From the NCBI GenBank assembly GCA_002356455.1, contig AP017968.1, positions 1,116,001 to 1,180,000 of the forward strand: DNA of 64,000 nt. The letters are read 5' to 3'. The notes beneath the pieces were generated by a model that was not told the DNA's origin, made no database searches, and saw only the letters and a program-made list of their open reading frames with translations. The stretch is from Fusobacterium varium. Lineage in GTDB: Bacteria > Fusobacteriota > Fusobacteriia > Fusobacteriales > Fusobacteriaceae. This document shows, piece by piece, positions 37,795 to 47,331 of the stretch (its first letter is position 1; each line of letters opens with the position of its first letter). Both the position numbers and the translations under genes were made by a program.

Positions 37795-38892
37795 ATGAAA
37801 GTAGGATTAATATTTGGCACAAGACCTGAAGCGATAAAAATGTCTCCAGTATATCACGAACTTAAAAAAAATGGAATAGATGTAAGAGTTATAGTTACAG
37901 GTCAGCATAAAGAAATGCTTTATCAGGTATTAGACCTATTTGAAATAAAACCTGATTATGACTTAGAGATAATGAAACAGGGACAAGGGCTTTCAGAACT
38001 TACAGGAAGATTGATGTTAGAACTGGATAAAATAGTAAAAAAAGAAAAATTTGACTATATCTTAGTTCAGGGAGATACAACATCAGTTCTCACAGGAGCA
38101 TTAACAGCTTTCTATAATCAAATACCAGTAGGACATATAGAAGCTGGACTCAGAACAGGAGATATATACTCTCCATTTCCAGAGGAAGCAAATAGAAAAC
38201 TGGTTGGAAGTATAGCTGATATACATTTTGCGCCTACAGATGTAAATGTAAATAATTTACTGAAAGAAAATTATCCTAAAGAGAAGATAATAAAATGTGG
38301 AAATACAGTTATAGATGCTCTTTACTGGGTAAAGAAAAATAAGAATAAAGATATAAAAGAAATAAAGAAAAAATATGGAGTAGATAATAAAAAATATATT
38401 CTCATAACAATGCATAGAAGAGAAAACTGGGGAAAACCAATGGAAGAAACTCTAAGAGCAGTCAGAGATTATCTGGAGAAACATGAAGATATTTACTTAG
38501 TCTTTCCAATGCATTTAAATCCTCTAGTTAGAGATACAGCCCATAGAGTGTTAGATGGATTTGAAAGAAAAATCTTAATAGAACCTTTAGAGTATCTTGA
38601 ATTTATAGCAATAATGGATGGAGCTCATTATATAATGACAGATTCCGGAGGAGTACAGGAAGAGGCACCAAGTTTAGGAAAGCCAACACTTGTACTAAGA
38701 GATACAACAGAGAGGCCAGAAGCAATAGAAGCAGGAACAGCAAAACTTACAGGAACAAAATATGAAGAGGTAATAAAAGATATGGAACTATTAGAGGGAG
38801 AAACTTATGAAAAAATGTCTAAGGCTAATAATCCATATGGAGATGGAAAAACATCAGAAAAAATAAGAGAGTATATAGAAGGTAGAATTTAG
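37795..38892 (+). CDS. wecB: UDP-N-acetylglucosamine 2-epimerase (non-hydrolysing)
   Basis: The 365-residue enzyme converts UDP-GlcNAc to UDP-ManNAc. It shows FGTRPEAIKMSPV, GQHKEML, the HIEAGLRTGDIYSPFPEEANR block, MHRRENWG and DSGGVQEEAPSLGKPTLVLRDTTERPEA, all diagnostic. ATG 37795 follows AGGAGA and gives the conserved MKVGLIFGTRPEA start; an in-frame ATG at 37777 overlaps the previous gene. Together with wecC it supplies UDP-ManNAcA. A decayed partial duplicate lies at 44522-44836. Confidence 0.95.
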   Translation: MKVGLIFGTRPEAIKMSPVYHELKKNGIDVRVIVTGQHKEMLYQVLDLFEIKPDYDLEIMKQGQGLSELTGRLMLELDKIVKKEKFDYILVQGDTTSVLTGALTAFYNQIPVGHIEAGLRTGDIYSPFPEEANRKLVGSIADIHFAPTDVNVNNLLKENYPKEKIIKCGNTVIDALYWVKKNKNKDIKEIKKKYGVDNKKYILITMHRRENWGKPMEETLRAVRDYLEKHEDIYLVFPMHLNPLVRDTAHRVLDGFERKILIEPLEYLEFIAIMDGAHYIMTDSGGVQEEAPSLGKPTLVLRDTTERPEAIEAGTAKLTGTKYEEVIKDMELLEGETYEKMSKANNPYGDGKTSEKIREYIEGRI

Positions 38893-38965
38893 ATAGAATA
38901 TATTTATATTAAATATAAGAAAATTAAAAATACTAAAATTAGGATATAAAACTATTGGAGAAAGA

Positions 38966-40015
38966 ATGAAAATAATAATTAATGGAAGATTTTTGACTCA
39001 AAATATTACAGGAGTTCAAAGATTTGCTCATGAGATAGTAAATAAATTAGATGAATTTATGAAAAAGGATGAAGTAGTAATTTTAGTACCTAAAAATATA
39101 TTATTTAAAGATTTAAAATATGAAAATATTGAAATAAAAAAAATAGGATTTTTAAGAGGTCATTTATGGGAACAGCTAGAATTACCTTATTATGTTTGGA
39201 AGAATCAAGGAAGATTATTAAATTTATGCAACACAGCACCAGTAATAAATACAGGGATAGTGATCATTCATGATGTTTCAACTAAAGTTAATTCTGAATT
39301 TTATTCAAGAAAATTTTCTGTATTCTATAATATTTTAAATAAAGTGATTACTAAAACGTCTATAAAAATTTTAACTGTGTCAGAATTTTCAAAAAAAGAA
39401 ATAATGAAATATTATAATATTAATTCCTCAAAAATAGATATAGTAAATAATGCATGGCAGCATATGAATAAAATAAATGAAAGTGAAAAAGTATTAGAAA
39501 AATTAAGATTAAAAAATAAAGAATTTTATTTAGGTGTTTCAAGTATTAATCCTAATAAGAACTTTAAATATATTGTAGAACTAGCTAAAATATATCCAGA
39601 AAAAATATTTGTAATAGCAGGAAAACTAAATCAAAAAGTTTTTGGCAATATGAATTTGGATAAAATAAAAAATTTAGTTTGGGTTGGATATATCAGTGAT
39701 GAAGAATTAAAAACCTTGTATAAAACTACTTTAGGATTTATATATCCATCATTTTATGAGGGATTTGGAATACCACCATTAGAGGCATTAGCATGTGGCT
39801 GTAAAAAAGTATATGTATCAAATACAAGCTGTTTACCAGAAATATTTGAAGATAGTGTAATTTATTTAAATCCATATAAAGTAGAAAAAATATTAAATGA
39901 GATAGAAATTATAAAAGAAGAAAATATAAAAAAAATATTAAATAAATATTCTTGGGAAAAAAGTATCAAAAAAATCATTAATATTATTAATGATTCTATA
40001 TTTAATGATAAATAA
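38966..40015 (+). CDS. GT4-family glycosyltransferase
   Basis: The 349-residue GT-B enzyme begins MKIIINGRFLTQNITGVQRFAHEIV, typical of mannosyltransferase-like GT4 proteins in O-antigen clusters. The donor site FIYPSFYEGFGIPPLEALACG is clear. Mannose from GDP-mannose is a reasonable donor given manC in the locus, but this is inference. It has GGAGA before the start and a 73-bp gap after wecB. Confidence 0.85.
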   Translation: MKIIINGRFLTQNITGVQRFAHEIVNKLDEFMKKDEVVILVPKNILFKDLKYENIEIKKIGFLRGHLWEQLELPYYVWKNQGRLLNLCNTAPVINTGIVIIHDVSTKVNSEFYSRKFSVFYNILNKVITKTSIKILTVSEFSKKEIMKYYNINSSKIDIVNNAWQHMNKINESEKVLEKLRLKNKEFYLGVSSINPNKNFKYIVELAKIYPEKIFVIAGKLNQKVFGNMNLDKIKNLVWVGYISDEELKTLYKTTLGFIYPSFYEGFGIPPLEALACGCKKVYVSNTSCLPEIFEDSVIYLNPYKVEKILNEIEIIKEENIKKILNKYSWEKSIKKIINIINDSIFNDK

Positions 40016-40039
40016 AAGATAGTTTAAGGAGTTAAAAAA

Positions 40040-41230
40040 GTGATAAAAAAATTTTTAAGTCCATATATTACATTCTATATTTTTAGTATTCAATTTTTTA
40101 TCTGGATATTTTTTATGCCAAATTCTTTAAATTTAGAATTAAAAAAATATGGAATATCATATAAGTATATAAGTAATGTATCTATTTTTAGATTTATATT
40201 TTTTTATTTAATATTTATATTTTTTATATTTATAGGAACAAAAATAAAATTTAAATCTTCTAAAATAAATTTTAAATATTTAAATAAATATAATAATCTT
40301 TTAATGACAATTTGGATTTTAGTAGAGTTAATAAGTATAAAAGTTATACTATTTAATCCTATAAAATGTCTAAGAATATTTTTAGATGGGAAGTTTTATA
40401 TAGTTTTGAATTTAATAAAAAGTCAAATATTTTTTACTGAAACGCTTGTGAACATATTTCCATTAATATTGTCAATAAGTTTATTTTTTTATTTTAGTGA
40501 TTATAAGAAAAGAAGTAATTTTTTTAAAATAATTATAATATTTTTAGGAACTTTAATAAATGGAATATTTTTATTTAAAAGAATGCATTTTGTTTATTTT
40601 TTTTTGATAGTTATTTATTTTCTTATAAAAAATAAAAAAATTAAATTTTTTAAAACTATAAAATACTTAATATTGATGTTAATTTTATTAATATTAGGAG
40701 AAATGTTAAGATTTGGAGCTTTATATGCTGCAAATAAAGGAGAAAATTTATTATCAGTTAATATTTTTATTATGGTTATTTATTTTTTATTAATAGCTTA
40801 TATTTCTAGTGACTTTAATAATGCGATGGTTATATTTGATGCAGAATCTTCTTATCAGTTAATAAGTACTGCTTCGCCATTTTTTCGAAAATTATTATTA
40901 GAAGTTACAGGTAAATATATAGGTTATAATACAATAAAAAATTGGGAGTCTGGACACGGAACAGTTAATTCTTTAGCACTCTGGTGGTATGATTTTGGTA
41001 TTTTTACTCCTATAGTATGTTTAATTATAGGTATGATTATAGGAGTAGTTTATTCAAATTCTAAAAGATTTAAAAATAAGTATTCAAATATCCAAATAAT
41101 AGCTCCAATAATATTTATAGGAAATTTTATGTTGTTTAGATTTAATAGTTTTTTATTAACTATAATATTAATTCCAATATTTTTTTTGACAATGTACATT
41201 TTATTTTTAAATATTTTAATAAAAAAATAA
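40040..41230 (+). CDS. wzy: O-antigen polymerase (Wzy-like)
   Basis: The 396-residue protein has roughly ten hydrophobic segments, very high A/T, and a periplasmic-loop motif GHGTVNSLALWWYDFGIFTPIV like that of oligosaccharide repeat-unit polymerases. It would join lipid-linked O-units in the periplasm. It starts with GTG behind AAGGAG. Sequence is poorly conserved in this family, so the call rests on topology, the loop motif and context. An O-antigen ligase is less likely but possible. Confidence 0.78.
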   Translation: MIKKFLSPYITFYIFSIQFFIWIFFMPNSLNLELKKYGISYKYISNVSIFRFIFFYLIFIFFIFIGTKIKFKSSKINFKYLNKYNNLLMTIWILVELISIKVILFNPIKCLRIFLDGKFYIVLNLIKSQIFFTETLVNIFPLILSISLFFYFSDYKKRSNFFKIIIIFLGTLINGIFLFKRMHFVYFFLIVIYFLIKNKKIKFFKTIKYLILMLILLILGEMLRFGALYAANKGENLLSVNIFIMVIYFLLIAYISSDFNNAMVIFDAESSYQLISTASPFFRKLLLEVTGKYIGYNTIKNWESGHGTVNSLALWWYDFGIFTPIVCLIIGMIIGVVYSNSKRFKNKYSNIQIIAPIIFIGNFMLFRFNSFLLTIILIPIFFLTMYILFLNILIKK

Positions 41231-41719
41231 GAATTGCTTAATTTAAAATAAAATTAATTCAAAAAAGATTAGAGAGTTATAAAGTAACTTAAAAAAATAG
41301 TATTATAAAAAATAAGTTGTATCTTTGTAACTCTAGATATTCTAAACTTACAATTTTTACTCAAGTTATGCTATTAGTTGATGATGTAATGAACGCAGTT
41401 ATGAAGTGAAAAATATTAAAATACAGCAATTGAGGTTCATAGAAAAATAGAGCTTTTAAAAACAATATAGACTATGACAACATATTTTAAAATCAAATTT
41501 GAATCAAAAAAATATATTAGTACAAAATTTTTATTTGTCTAAGTTGTTTTTTAATTTATATAAATTTTTAGAAAAATAAATAAAAGAGTTTTTATAAATA
41601 GTCTGTAATTATTTTTTTGAAAGAAAATGTAATAATTATTATTAAAATATTATGTCTTAAATTTAGGAATAATTAATATTTTAACCTAATAGAAACATAA
41701 AAATTTAATGGAGAAAAAG
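41231..41719 (+). other. Non-coding 0.49-kb gap in the polysaccharide locus
   Basis: No intact gene is visible between wzy and the phosphohexomutase gene. It holds an imperfect inverted repeat (AGAGTTATAAAG at 41273-41284, CTTTGTAACTCT at 41323-41334) and short broken frames. A weak promoter candidate is TTGAAA (41617-41622) with TATTAA (41640-41645). It may be the scar of a lost gene; I could not identify one. Confidence 0.4.
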
Positions 41720-43420
41720 ATGAAAAAAATTAATTTTTTGAAATGGAATAAATTAAGTAGGATTAACTTTGAAAAAAATTTAATATTAGGAACTCAAAAG
41801 AATTTCTATAAATACCTTGAATTTGGAACAGGTGGAATGAGGGGAATAATGGGTATGGGAACTAATCGTATGAATATATATATGATTAGAAAAGCTACTC
41901 AGGGACTTTCAAACTATTTAATTAATTCGAAAGGAAATATAGGAAAGAATAAAGGTGTTGTGGTTGCATATGATTGTCGTATTAATTCATATGAATTTGC
42001 TTTGAATTCAGCATTAGTTTTATGCGCTAATGGAATAAAAACATATCTGTTTTCTTCTTTAAGGAGCACTCCAGAACTTTCATTTGCTGTAAGAGAACTA
42101 GGATGTCAAGCTGGAATAATGATAACAGCTTCACATAATCCTAAAGAATATAATGGATATAAGGTATATTGGGAAGAAGGAGGACAATTAGTAGAACCTC
42201 AAGCCTCTGGAATAATAGAGGAAGTAAATAAAACAGATGAATTTGAAGATGTAAAGCTTATAACTCAAGAAGAAGCTACAAATTTAGGTCTATTAAATAT
42301 TCTAAATGATGAATTAGATAGTAAATATTTAGAAAATGTAAAGAAAGAATCTATTCTAAAAGATTTATTTAGTAAAGAAAATTTTAAATTAGTATATTCA
42401 CCTCTTCATGGAACAGGTGGAAGACCAGTAAAGAGATTACTTAATGAATTGGGATATAAAAATGTATATATAGTTAAAGCGCAGGAGAAACCAGATGGAG
42501 AATTTCCAACTTGTTCATATGCCAATCCAGAAGAAAAAAATGTATTTGATTTTTCATTAAAGTTAGCTGATGAAATAGGAGCTAAAGTATGTTTAGCAAA
42601 TGATCCAGATGCAGATAGAACTGGAATGATGGTAAAAGAAAATAATGAATGGATATATTTAAATGGAAATCAGATAGGAATGCTTCTTTTAAAATATATT
42701 TTAGATAATAAAAAAGAAATACCTGAGAATGGGGCTGTAGTTACAACAATAGTTTCTACCCCAATACTAGATAAAATAGCTGAAGAAAGAAATTTAAAAG
42801 TATTTAGAACTCTTACAGGATTTAAATATATAGGAGAAAAGATAAGAGAATTTGAAGAAGGAAAATATGATAATTCTTTTGTATTTGGAATGGAAGAATC
42901 TATTGGATATCTAAAAGGAACTTATGTAAGAGATAAAGATGGAATACTTGGAGTAATGCTTTTAACTGAAATGACAGCATATTTTGAAAATATGGGAACT
43001 TCTTCAATAAGGGAACTAGAAAAGCTTTATGATAAATATGGTTGGTATAGTGAAATAACATATCCTGTAACAAGAGAAGGAATGCAAGGAACAGAAGAGA
43101 TAAAAAAAATGATGGAAGAACTTAGAAAAAGAGATTTAAAAGCTCTTTTAAATAAGAAGATAAATATTGTAAAAGACTATAAATTAAAAAAAGAAAGGAA
43201 TTATTTAAATAATTCTGAATCAACTTTATTTCTTCCTAAGTCAGATGTTATTCAGTATATTTTAGAAGATGAAACACACATAACAGTAAGACCATCAGGA
43301 ACAGAACCAAAGATAAAATATTACATCTATACTAAAGGAAAGAGCAAGAAAGAAGCAGGTGAAAAACTGGAGAACATATTAAATGATTTTAAAGAGTATA
43401 TGGAATTACTTTTGAACTAG
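41720..43420 (+). CDS. Phosphoglucomutase/phosphomannomutase (PgcA-like)
   Basis: This alpha-D-phosphohexomutase of about 566 residues interconverts hexose 6- and 1-phosphates. It has FGTGGMRGIMG, the phosphoserine loop ITASHNPKEYNGYKVYW, the metal-binding NDPDADRTGMM, the sugar-specificity loop FGMEESIGYL and the phosphate-binding RPSGTEPKIKYY. It could supply Man-1-P for the adjacent ManC and Glc-1-P for RfbF. ATG 41720 follows GGAGAA; an ATG at 41708 overlaps that site. Confidence 0.9.
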   Translation: MKKINFLKWNKLSRINFEKNLILGTQKNFYKYLEFGTGGMRGIMGMGTNRMNIYMIRKATQGLSNYLINSKGNIGKNKGVVVAYDCRINSYEFALNSALVLCANGIKTYLFSSLRSTPELSFAVRELGCQAGIMITASHNPKEYNGYKVYWEEGGQLVEPQASGIIEEVNKTDEFEDVKLITQEEATNLGLLNILNDELDSKYLENVKKESILKDLFSKENFKLVYSPLHGTGGRPVKRLLNELGYKNVYIVKAQEKPDGEFPTCSYANPEEKNVFDFSLKLADEIGAKVCLANDPDADRTGMMVKENNEWIYLNGNQIGMLLLKYILDNKKEIPENGAVVTTIVSTPILDKIAEERNLKVFRTLTGFKYIGEKIREFEEGKYDNSFVFGMEESIGYLKGTYVRDKDGILGVMLLTEMTAYFENMGTSSIRELEKLYDKYGWYSEITYPVTREGMQGTEEIKKMMEELRKRDLKALLNKKINIVKDYKLKKERNYLNNSESTLFLPKSDVIQYILEDETHITVRPSGTEPKIKYYIYTKGKSKKEAGEKLENILNDFKEYMELLLN

Positions 43421-43433
43421 GAGGAAAAGAAAA

Positions 43434-44519
43434 ATGTTAACAGCAATTATTATGGCAGGAGGAAGTGGAGAGAGATTTTGGCCATTATCAACACCAGAAA
43501 GACCAAAACAGCTTCTAAAAATATTTTCAGACAAAACTATGATAAGAGAAACTGTTGACAGGATACTCCCTATAATAGAAGCAGAAAATATATTTATAGC
43601 GACAAATATCATACAAGCAAAAGAGATAGAAAAAGAATTAAGCGATATTCCTAGAGAAAATATAATAATAGAACCAGCTTTTAAAGATACAGCAGCAGCA
43701 ATAGGATATTCTTCTTTGATAATAGAAAACAGATTTAAAAACAAATTAAAAGATGGAGAAAAACTGGAAGTAGTAGTACTAGCTTCAGATCATTTAATTA
43801 AAGAAGAAGAGAAATTTAGAAAAGTCATACTAATTGCAGCAAAGGAAGCAAAAGAAAATGGAATGATAGTTACTTTAGGAATAAGGCCAGATAAACCAGA
43901 AACAGGATATGGGTATATAGAAGTAAAAGATGATGAGATAGAACTTAATTCTATATGTAAAGTAAAAAGATTTAGAGAAAAGCCAAGTCAGGAATTAGTT
44001 GAAAGTTATTTAGCAAGTGGGAAATATCTTTGGAACAGTGGAATGTTTATATTTACAACAGATACTATATTTAAAAATTTTGAAGTATTGATGGAAGAAC
44101 ATTCAACAATATTTAAAGAAATAGAAAAAGAATTTAAAGAGAATTTAGCAGGAGAAGAGCTTAGCAAGAAAGTAGAGAAATACTTTGATAAGTTTGAAAA
44201 AATATCAATAGATTTTGGAATAATGGAATATTCGAAGAATATACGAGTAATACCAGTAGATATTGGGTGGAATGATATAGGAAGCTTTAATGCATTTGAT
44301 GAGATATTTGAAAAAGATGAAAATGGAAATGTAGTAAGAGGAAAAGAGATAAGAGAATTAGACTCAAAAAATAATATAGTGATATCAGATGACTTAAACA
44401 TATCATTATTGGGAATAGAAAATTTGGTAATAGTAAAAAATAGCAATAATTTATTAATAACAAAACGCAAAAAGATACAGGATATTAAAAAATTATTAAA
44501 AATACAAAAGGAAAAATAA
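43434..44519 (+). CDS. manC: Mannose-1-phosphate guanylyltransferase
   Basis: The 361-residue enzyme makes GDP-mannose from Man-1-P and GTP. It starts with the nucleotide-binding GGSGERFWPLSTPERPKQLLKIF and has GIRPDKPETGYGYIE, REKPSQELVESYL, WNSGMFIF and DIGWNDIGSFNAF. It lacks the C-terminal phosphomannose isomerase domain of long bifunctional ManC forms. It follows the phosphohexomutase by 13 bp with an AGGAGG site. Confidence 0.94.
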   Translation: MLTAIIMAGGSGERFWPLSTPERPKQLLKIFSDKTMIRETVDRILPIIEAENIFIATNIIQAKEIEKELSDIPRENIIIEPAFKDTAAAIGYSSLIIENRFKNKLKDGEKLEVVVLASDHLIKEEEKFRKVILIAAKEAKENGMIVTLGIRPDKPETGYGYIEVKDDEIELNSICKVKRFREKPSQELVESYLASGKYLWNSGMFIFTTDTIFKNFEVLMEEHSTIFKEIEKEFKENLAGEELSKKVEKYFDKFEKISIDFGIMEYSKNIRVIPVDIGWNDIGSFNAFDEIFEKDENGNVVRGKEIRELDSKNNIVISDDLNISLLGIENLVIVKNSNNLLITKRKKIQDIKKLLKIQKEK

Positions 44520-44521
44520 AA

Positions 44522-44836
44522 ATGAAAGTAAGATTAATATTTGTAACAATACCAAAAACTACAAGAATGTCTCTAGTATATTATGAACTTAAGAAAAGTA
44601 TAGTTACAGCTCAGCGTAAAGAAATATTGTATCAAGTATTAAAGTTTTGAAATAAAGTCTGATTATGACTTATAGATAATGAAACAAGGGCTTTCATAAA
44701 CTTCTAGGAAGAAAGTTTAGGATATAATAAAAGATATAAGACTATTGGAGGAAGAGGCTTATAAAAAAATGTTCAAATCTAATAATTCATATAAAGATGA
44801 CAAAACATCACATCAGAAAGTATTTAGAAAGGTGAA
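44522..44836 (+). pseudogene. Decayed, internally deleted copy of wecB
   Basis: The sequence from ATG 44522 matches the first roughly 70 codons of wecB (MKVRLIFVTIPKTTRMSLVY against MKVGLIFGTRPEAIKMSPVY). It then jumps to a match to the last roughly 35 codons (compare 44728-44836 with 38768-38885). Several stops and small indels break the frame. The middle two thirds are gone. It lies between manC and a glycosyltransferase and probably marks an old duplication or recombination event. Confidence 0.85.
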
Positions 44837-44889
44837 AATAAAAAATATTTAGATATAAGGAGGAGGCATGGATAAATATTTAGATATTT

Positions 44890-45987
44890 ATGATGCAAAA
44901 GAAAATGGAAAAGATATTAATAGTATCAATAGTGCCTTATTCCCATACTAATAGAGGAATAGATACCATAACTTCATATTTTATAGAAAATGGTTGTAAG
45001 GTATCACATTTAGTATTTGGAGTAAACAGTTTAAAAAAATCAATGAAAACAGAAAAAATAAAAATAGATAAATTTCAACAATTATTTTCAAAACCTTCAT
45101 ATTTTTCTTATTTAGGAATAATGGGAAAGTATTTTCCAGATTTTCTTTTAAAATATATAATAAAAAAAACTAATGAAACAGCTAAATATATAGATTTTAA
45201 CGAATTTAATTTGATAATTTTAGAAACAGGAAAACCATTATTTTTATTAAATATTATTCCTAAAAATATTCCTTTAGTAATAAGAATGTCAGATCCAATA
45301 GAGTACTCATTTGGGAGTAGAAAAAAACTATTTGAAAAACTAGAAAAAGAAGCTATTGAAAGAGCTAGTTTAACACTGATAGCTCATGAAAAATTAGAAA
45401 AATTTTACAAAAGAGAATTTACTAATACTATATTATGGAAAACTGGATTTGATGAAACAAGGATAATAAAACAAGATATAGAAAATGATGATTCTATTGT
45501 ATATATGGGAAATACAGGAGTAGATTATGAATTGCTAAAATATTTAGCTGTTAAAAATAAAGAAATAAAATTTTATATAATAGGAAATCACAAAAAGAAA
45601 AAATTAGAAAAAAATATTATTTTTTTAGGATATTTAGATAGTACAAAATATGTAGAGCTGATTAATAAATCAAAATGTTTTTTTATGCCTTTTAATGATT
45701 ATGAAATAGAAAGACTAAAAATGTTAGGAATGACATCAAAGTTTTATACAGCAATGACATTAGGAAAAGCAATTTTAACTAGAAAATATGGAAATATTCA
45801 AAAAGATAATAAAGATTTAAATATATTTACATATGATAATTTTGATGAAGCAAATTTTAAACTGAAATTTATATTAAGTAATAATTTTACAAAAACTAAA
45901 AAAATCGATGAATTTTTAGAAAGTTTAAAAAATAAAAATAGAAAACTTGAATTAAATAAAATATTAATTCAAAAGAAGATAATTTAA
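44890..45987 (+). CDS. Glycosyltransferase (GT-B type, divergent)
   Basis: The 365-residue protein has a GT-B layout: an N-terminal Rossmann part (KILIVSIVPYSHTNRGIDTI), an acceptor-side VIRMSDPIEYSFGS region and a C-terminal half with VYMGNTGVDYELLKYLA and FMPFNDYEIERLKMLGMTSKFYTAMTLGKAIL. It resembles glycosyltransferases of capsule and O-antigen loci, but the family is uncertain. The start is unclear: ATG at 44890, 44893 and 44905 are all possible, and the best upstream AGGAGG serves an out-of-frame ATG at 44868. Confidence 0.65.
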   Translation: MMQKKMEKILIVSIVPYSHTNRGIDTITSYFIENGCKVSHLVFGVNSLKKSMKTEKIKIDKFQQLFSKPSYFSYLGIMGKYFPDFLLKYIIKKTNETAKYIDFNEFNLIILETGKPLFLLNIIPKNIPLVIRMSDPIEYSFGSRKKLFEKLEKEAIERASLTLIAHEKLEKFYKREFTNTILWKTGFDETRIIKQDIENDDSIVYMGNTGVDYELLKYLAVKNKEIKFYIIGNHKKKKLEKNIIFLGYLDSTKYVELINKSKCFFMPFNDYEIERLKMLGMTSKFYTAMTLGKAILTRKYGNIQKDNKDLNIFTYDNFDEANFKLKFILSNNFTKTKKIDEFLESLKNKNRKLELNKILIQKKII

Positions 45988-46076
45988 AAGTTTTATTAAA
46001 AAAATAAAATATATGAAAATAAAAAAATATTGGAAAATATAAGAAATTGTTTAATTAATTTGGAGGAAGAGAAAGA

Positions 46077-47315
46077 ATGGAATTACTCTTAAAGAAAGCA
46101 GAAGAAAAAGATTTGAAGATTACAATAATAGGAATGGGATATATTGGTCTTCCAACAGCAATAGCATTTGCAAGAGCTGGATTTACAGTAAATGGCTTTG
46201 ATGTAAGTAAGAAAGTTATAGAAACTTTAAAAAATGGACATATCCATATAGTAGAACCAGATCTTCAGGGAGCTTTTGAAGAAGCTTTGAGAAGTGGAAG
46301 ATTGCTTCCTACAGATAAACTTGAAAAGTCAGATGTATTTATAATAGCAGTACCAACACCATTTAAAAAAGAACATGAAGAAAAAATAGCAGATTTATCA
46401 TATGTAGAAAGTGGAGCAAAAGAAGTGGCTGGGGTATTGGAAGAGAATAATCTGGTTATACTGGAATCAACAGTTCCTCCAATGACAACAAAACTAATGA
46501 CAGATATATTAGAAAGAGAATCAGGAATATCAAGAGATAAATTTATGACAGTTCATTGTCCAGAGAGAGTATTACCAGGAAAGATATTATATGAACTTGA
46601 ACATAATGACAGGATAATAGGAGCTGAAAGAAAAGAAGCAGCTGAATATACTAAAGTAATATATGAAGCAATGGTAAAAGAAGGAACATGTTATATAACA
46701 GATGATATAACAGCTGAAATGTGTAAATTAGTAGAGAATACATTCAGAGATGTAAATATAGCTTTTGCAAATGAGCTTTCAGTAATATGCGACAAGCTTG
46801 ATATAAATGTATTTGAACTTATAAAACTGGCAAATAAACATCCAAGGGTAAATATATTAACGCCAGGAGCTGGAGTAGGAGGACATTGTCTTGCTGTAGA
46901 TCCATGGTTTATAGTAGAGAAATTTCCAAATGAAGCAAATGTAATAAGAGAAGCGAGATTAATTAATGATTTTAAACCAAGATTTATAGTAAATAAAGTA
47001 GATGAAATACTTAAAGGGAATAAAGAATTAACAGTTGGAGTATTAGGACTGGCATATAAACAAGATATAGATGATTTAAGAGAATCACCAGCAATGGAGA
47101 TAGCAGAAATATTAAAAGATAAAGGATATGAAGTAATAGCTTGTGAACCAAATGTAGATAAAAAAGAAGTAGATGGATTTGAACTTTATTCTTTAGAAGA
47201 AATTCTAAAAAAAGCTGATTATTTAGTATTAGCACAAGGTCATAGAGAGTTTAAAGAAAATATGCAACTATTAAAAACTAAAAAAATATACGATTGTTTG
47301 GGGATAATAAAATAA
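46077..47315 (+). CDS. wecC: UDP-N-acetyl-D-mannosamine dehydrogenase
   Basis: The 412-residue enzyme oxidises UDP-ManNAc to UDP-ManNAcA with two NAD+. It has the NAD-binding IIGMGYIGLPTAIAFARAG, AVPTPFKKEHE, ESTVPPMTTKLM, HCPERVLPGKILYEL and the catalytic Cys region PGAGVGGHCLAVDPWF. The WecC-type features (GYIGLPTA, PERVLPG) favour UDP-ManNAc over UDP-glucose. It pairs with wecB. It has GGAGGAAG before its start and a gap of about 90 bp upstream. Confidence 0.93.
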   Translation: MELLLKKAEEKDLKITIIGMGYIGLPTAIAFARAGFTVNGFDVSKKVIETLKNGHIHIVEPDLQGAFEEALRSGRLLPTDKLEKSDVFIIAVPTPFKKEHEEKIADLSYVESGAKEVAGVLEENNLVILESTVPPMTTKLMTDILERESGISRDKFMTVHCPERVLPGKILYELEHNDRIIGAERKEAAEYTKVIYEAMVKEGTCYITDDITAEMCKLVENTFRDVNIAFANELSVICDKLDINVFELIKLANKHPRVNILTPGAGVGGHCLAVDPWFIVEKFPNEANVIREARLINDFKPRFIVNKVDEILKGNKELTVGVLGLAYKQDIDDLRESPAMEIAEILKDKGYEVIACEPNVDKKEVDGFELYSLEEILKKADYLVLAQGHREFKENMQLLKTKKIYDCLGIIK

Positions 47316-47331
47316 AAATATGAGGAAAAAT

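Noticed and set aside
41231-41719. Possible transposase or glycosyltransferase remnant between wzy and the phosphohexomutase gene.
   Set aside because: Short broken frames give no recognisable match, so I only list the gap.
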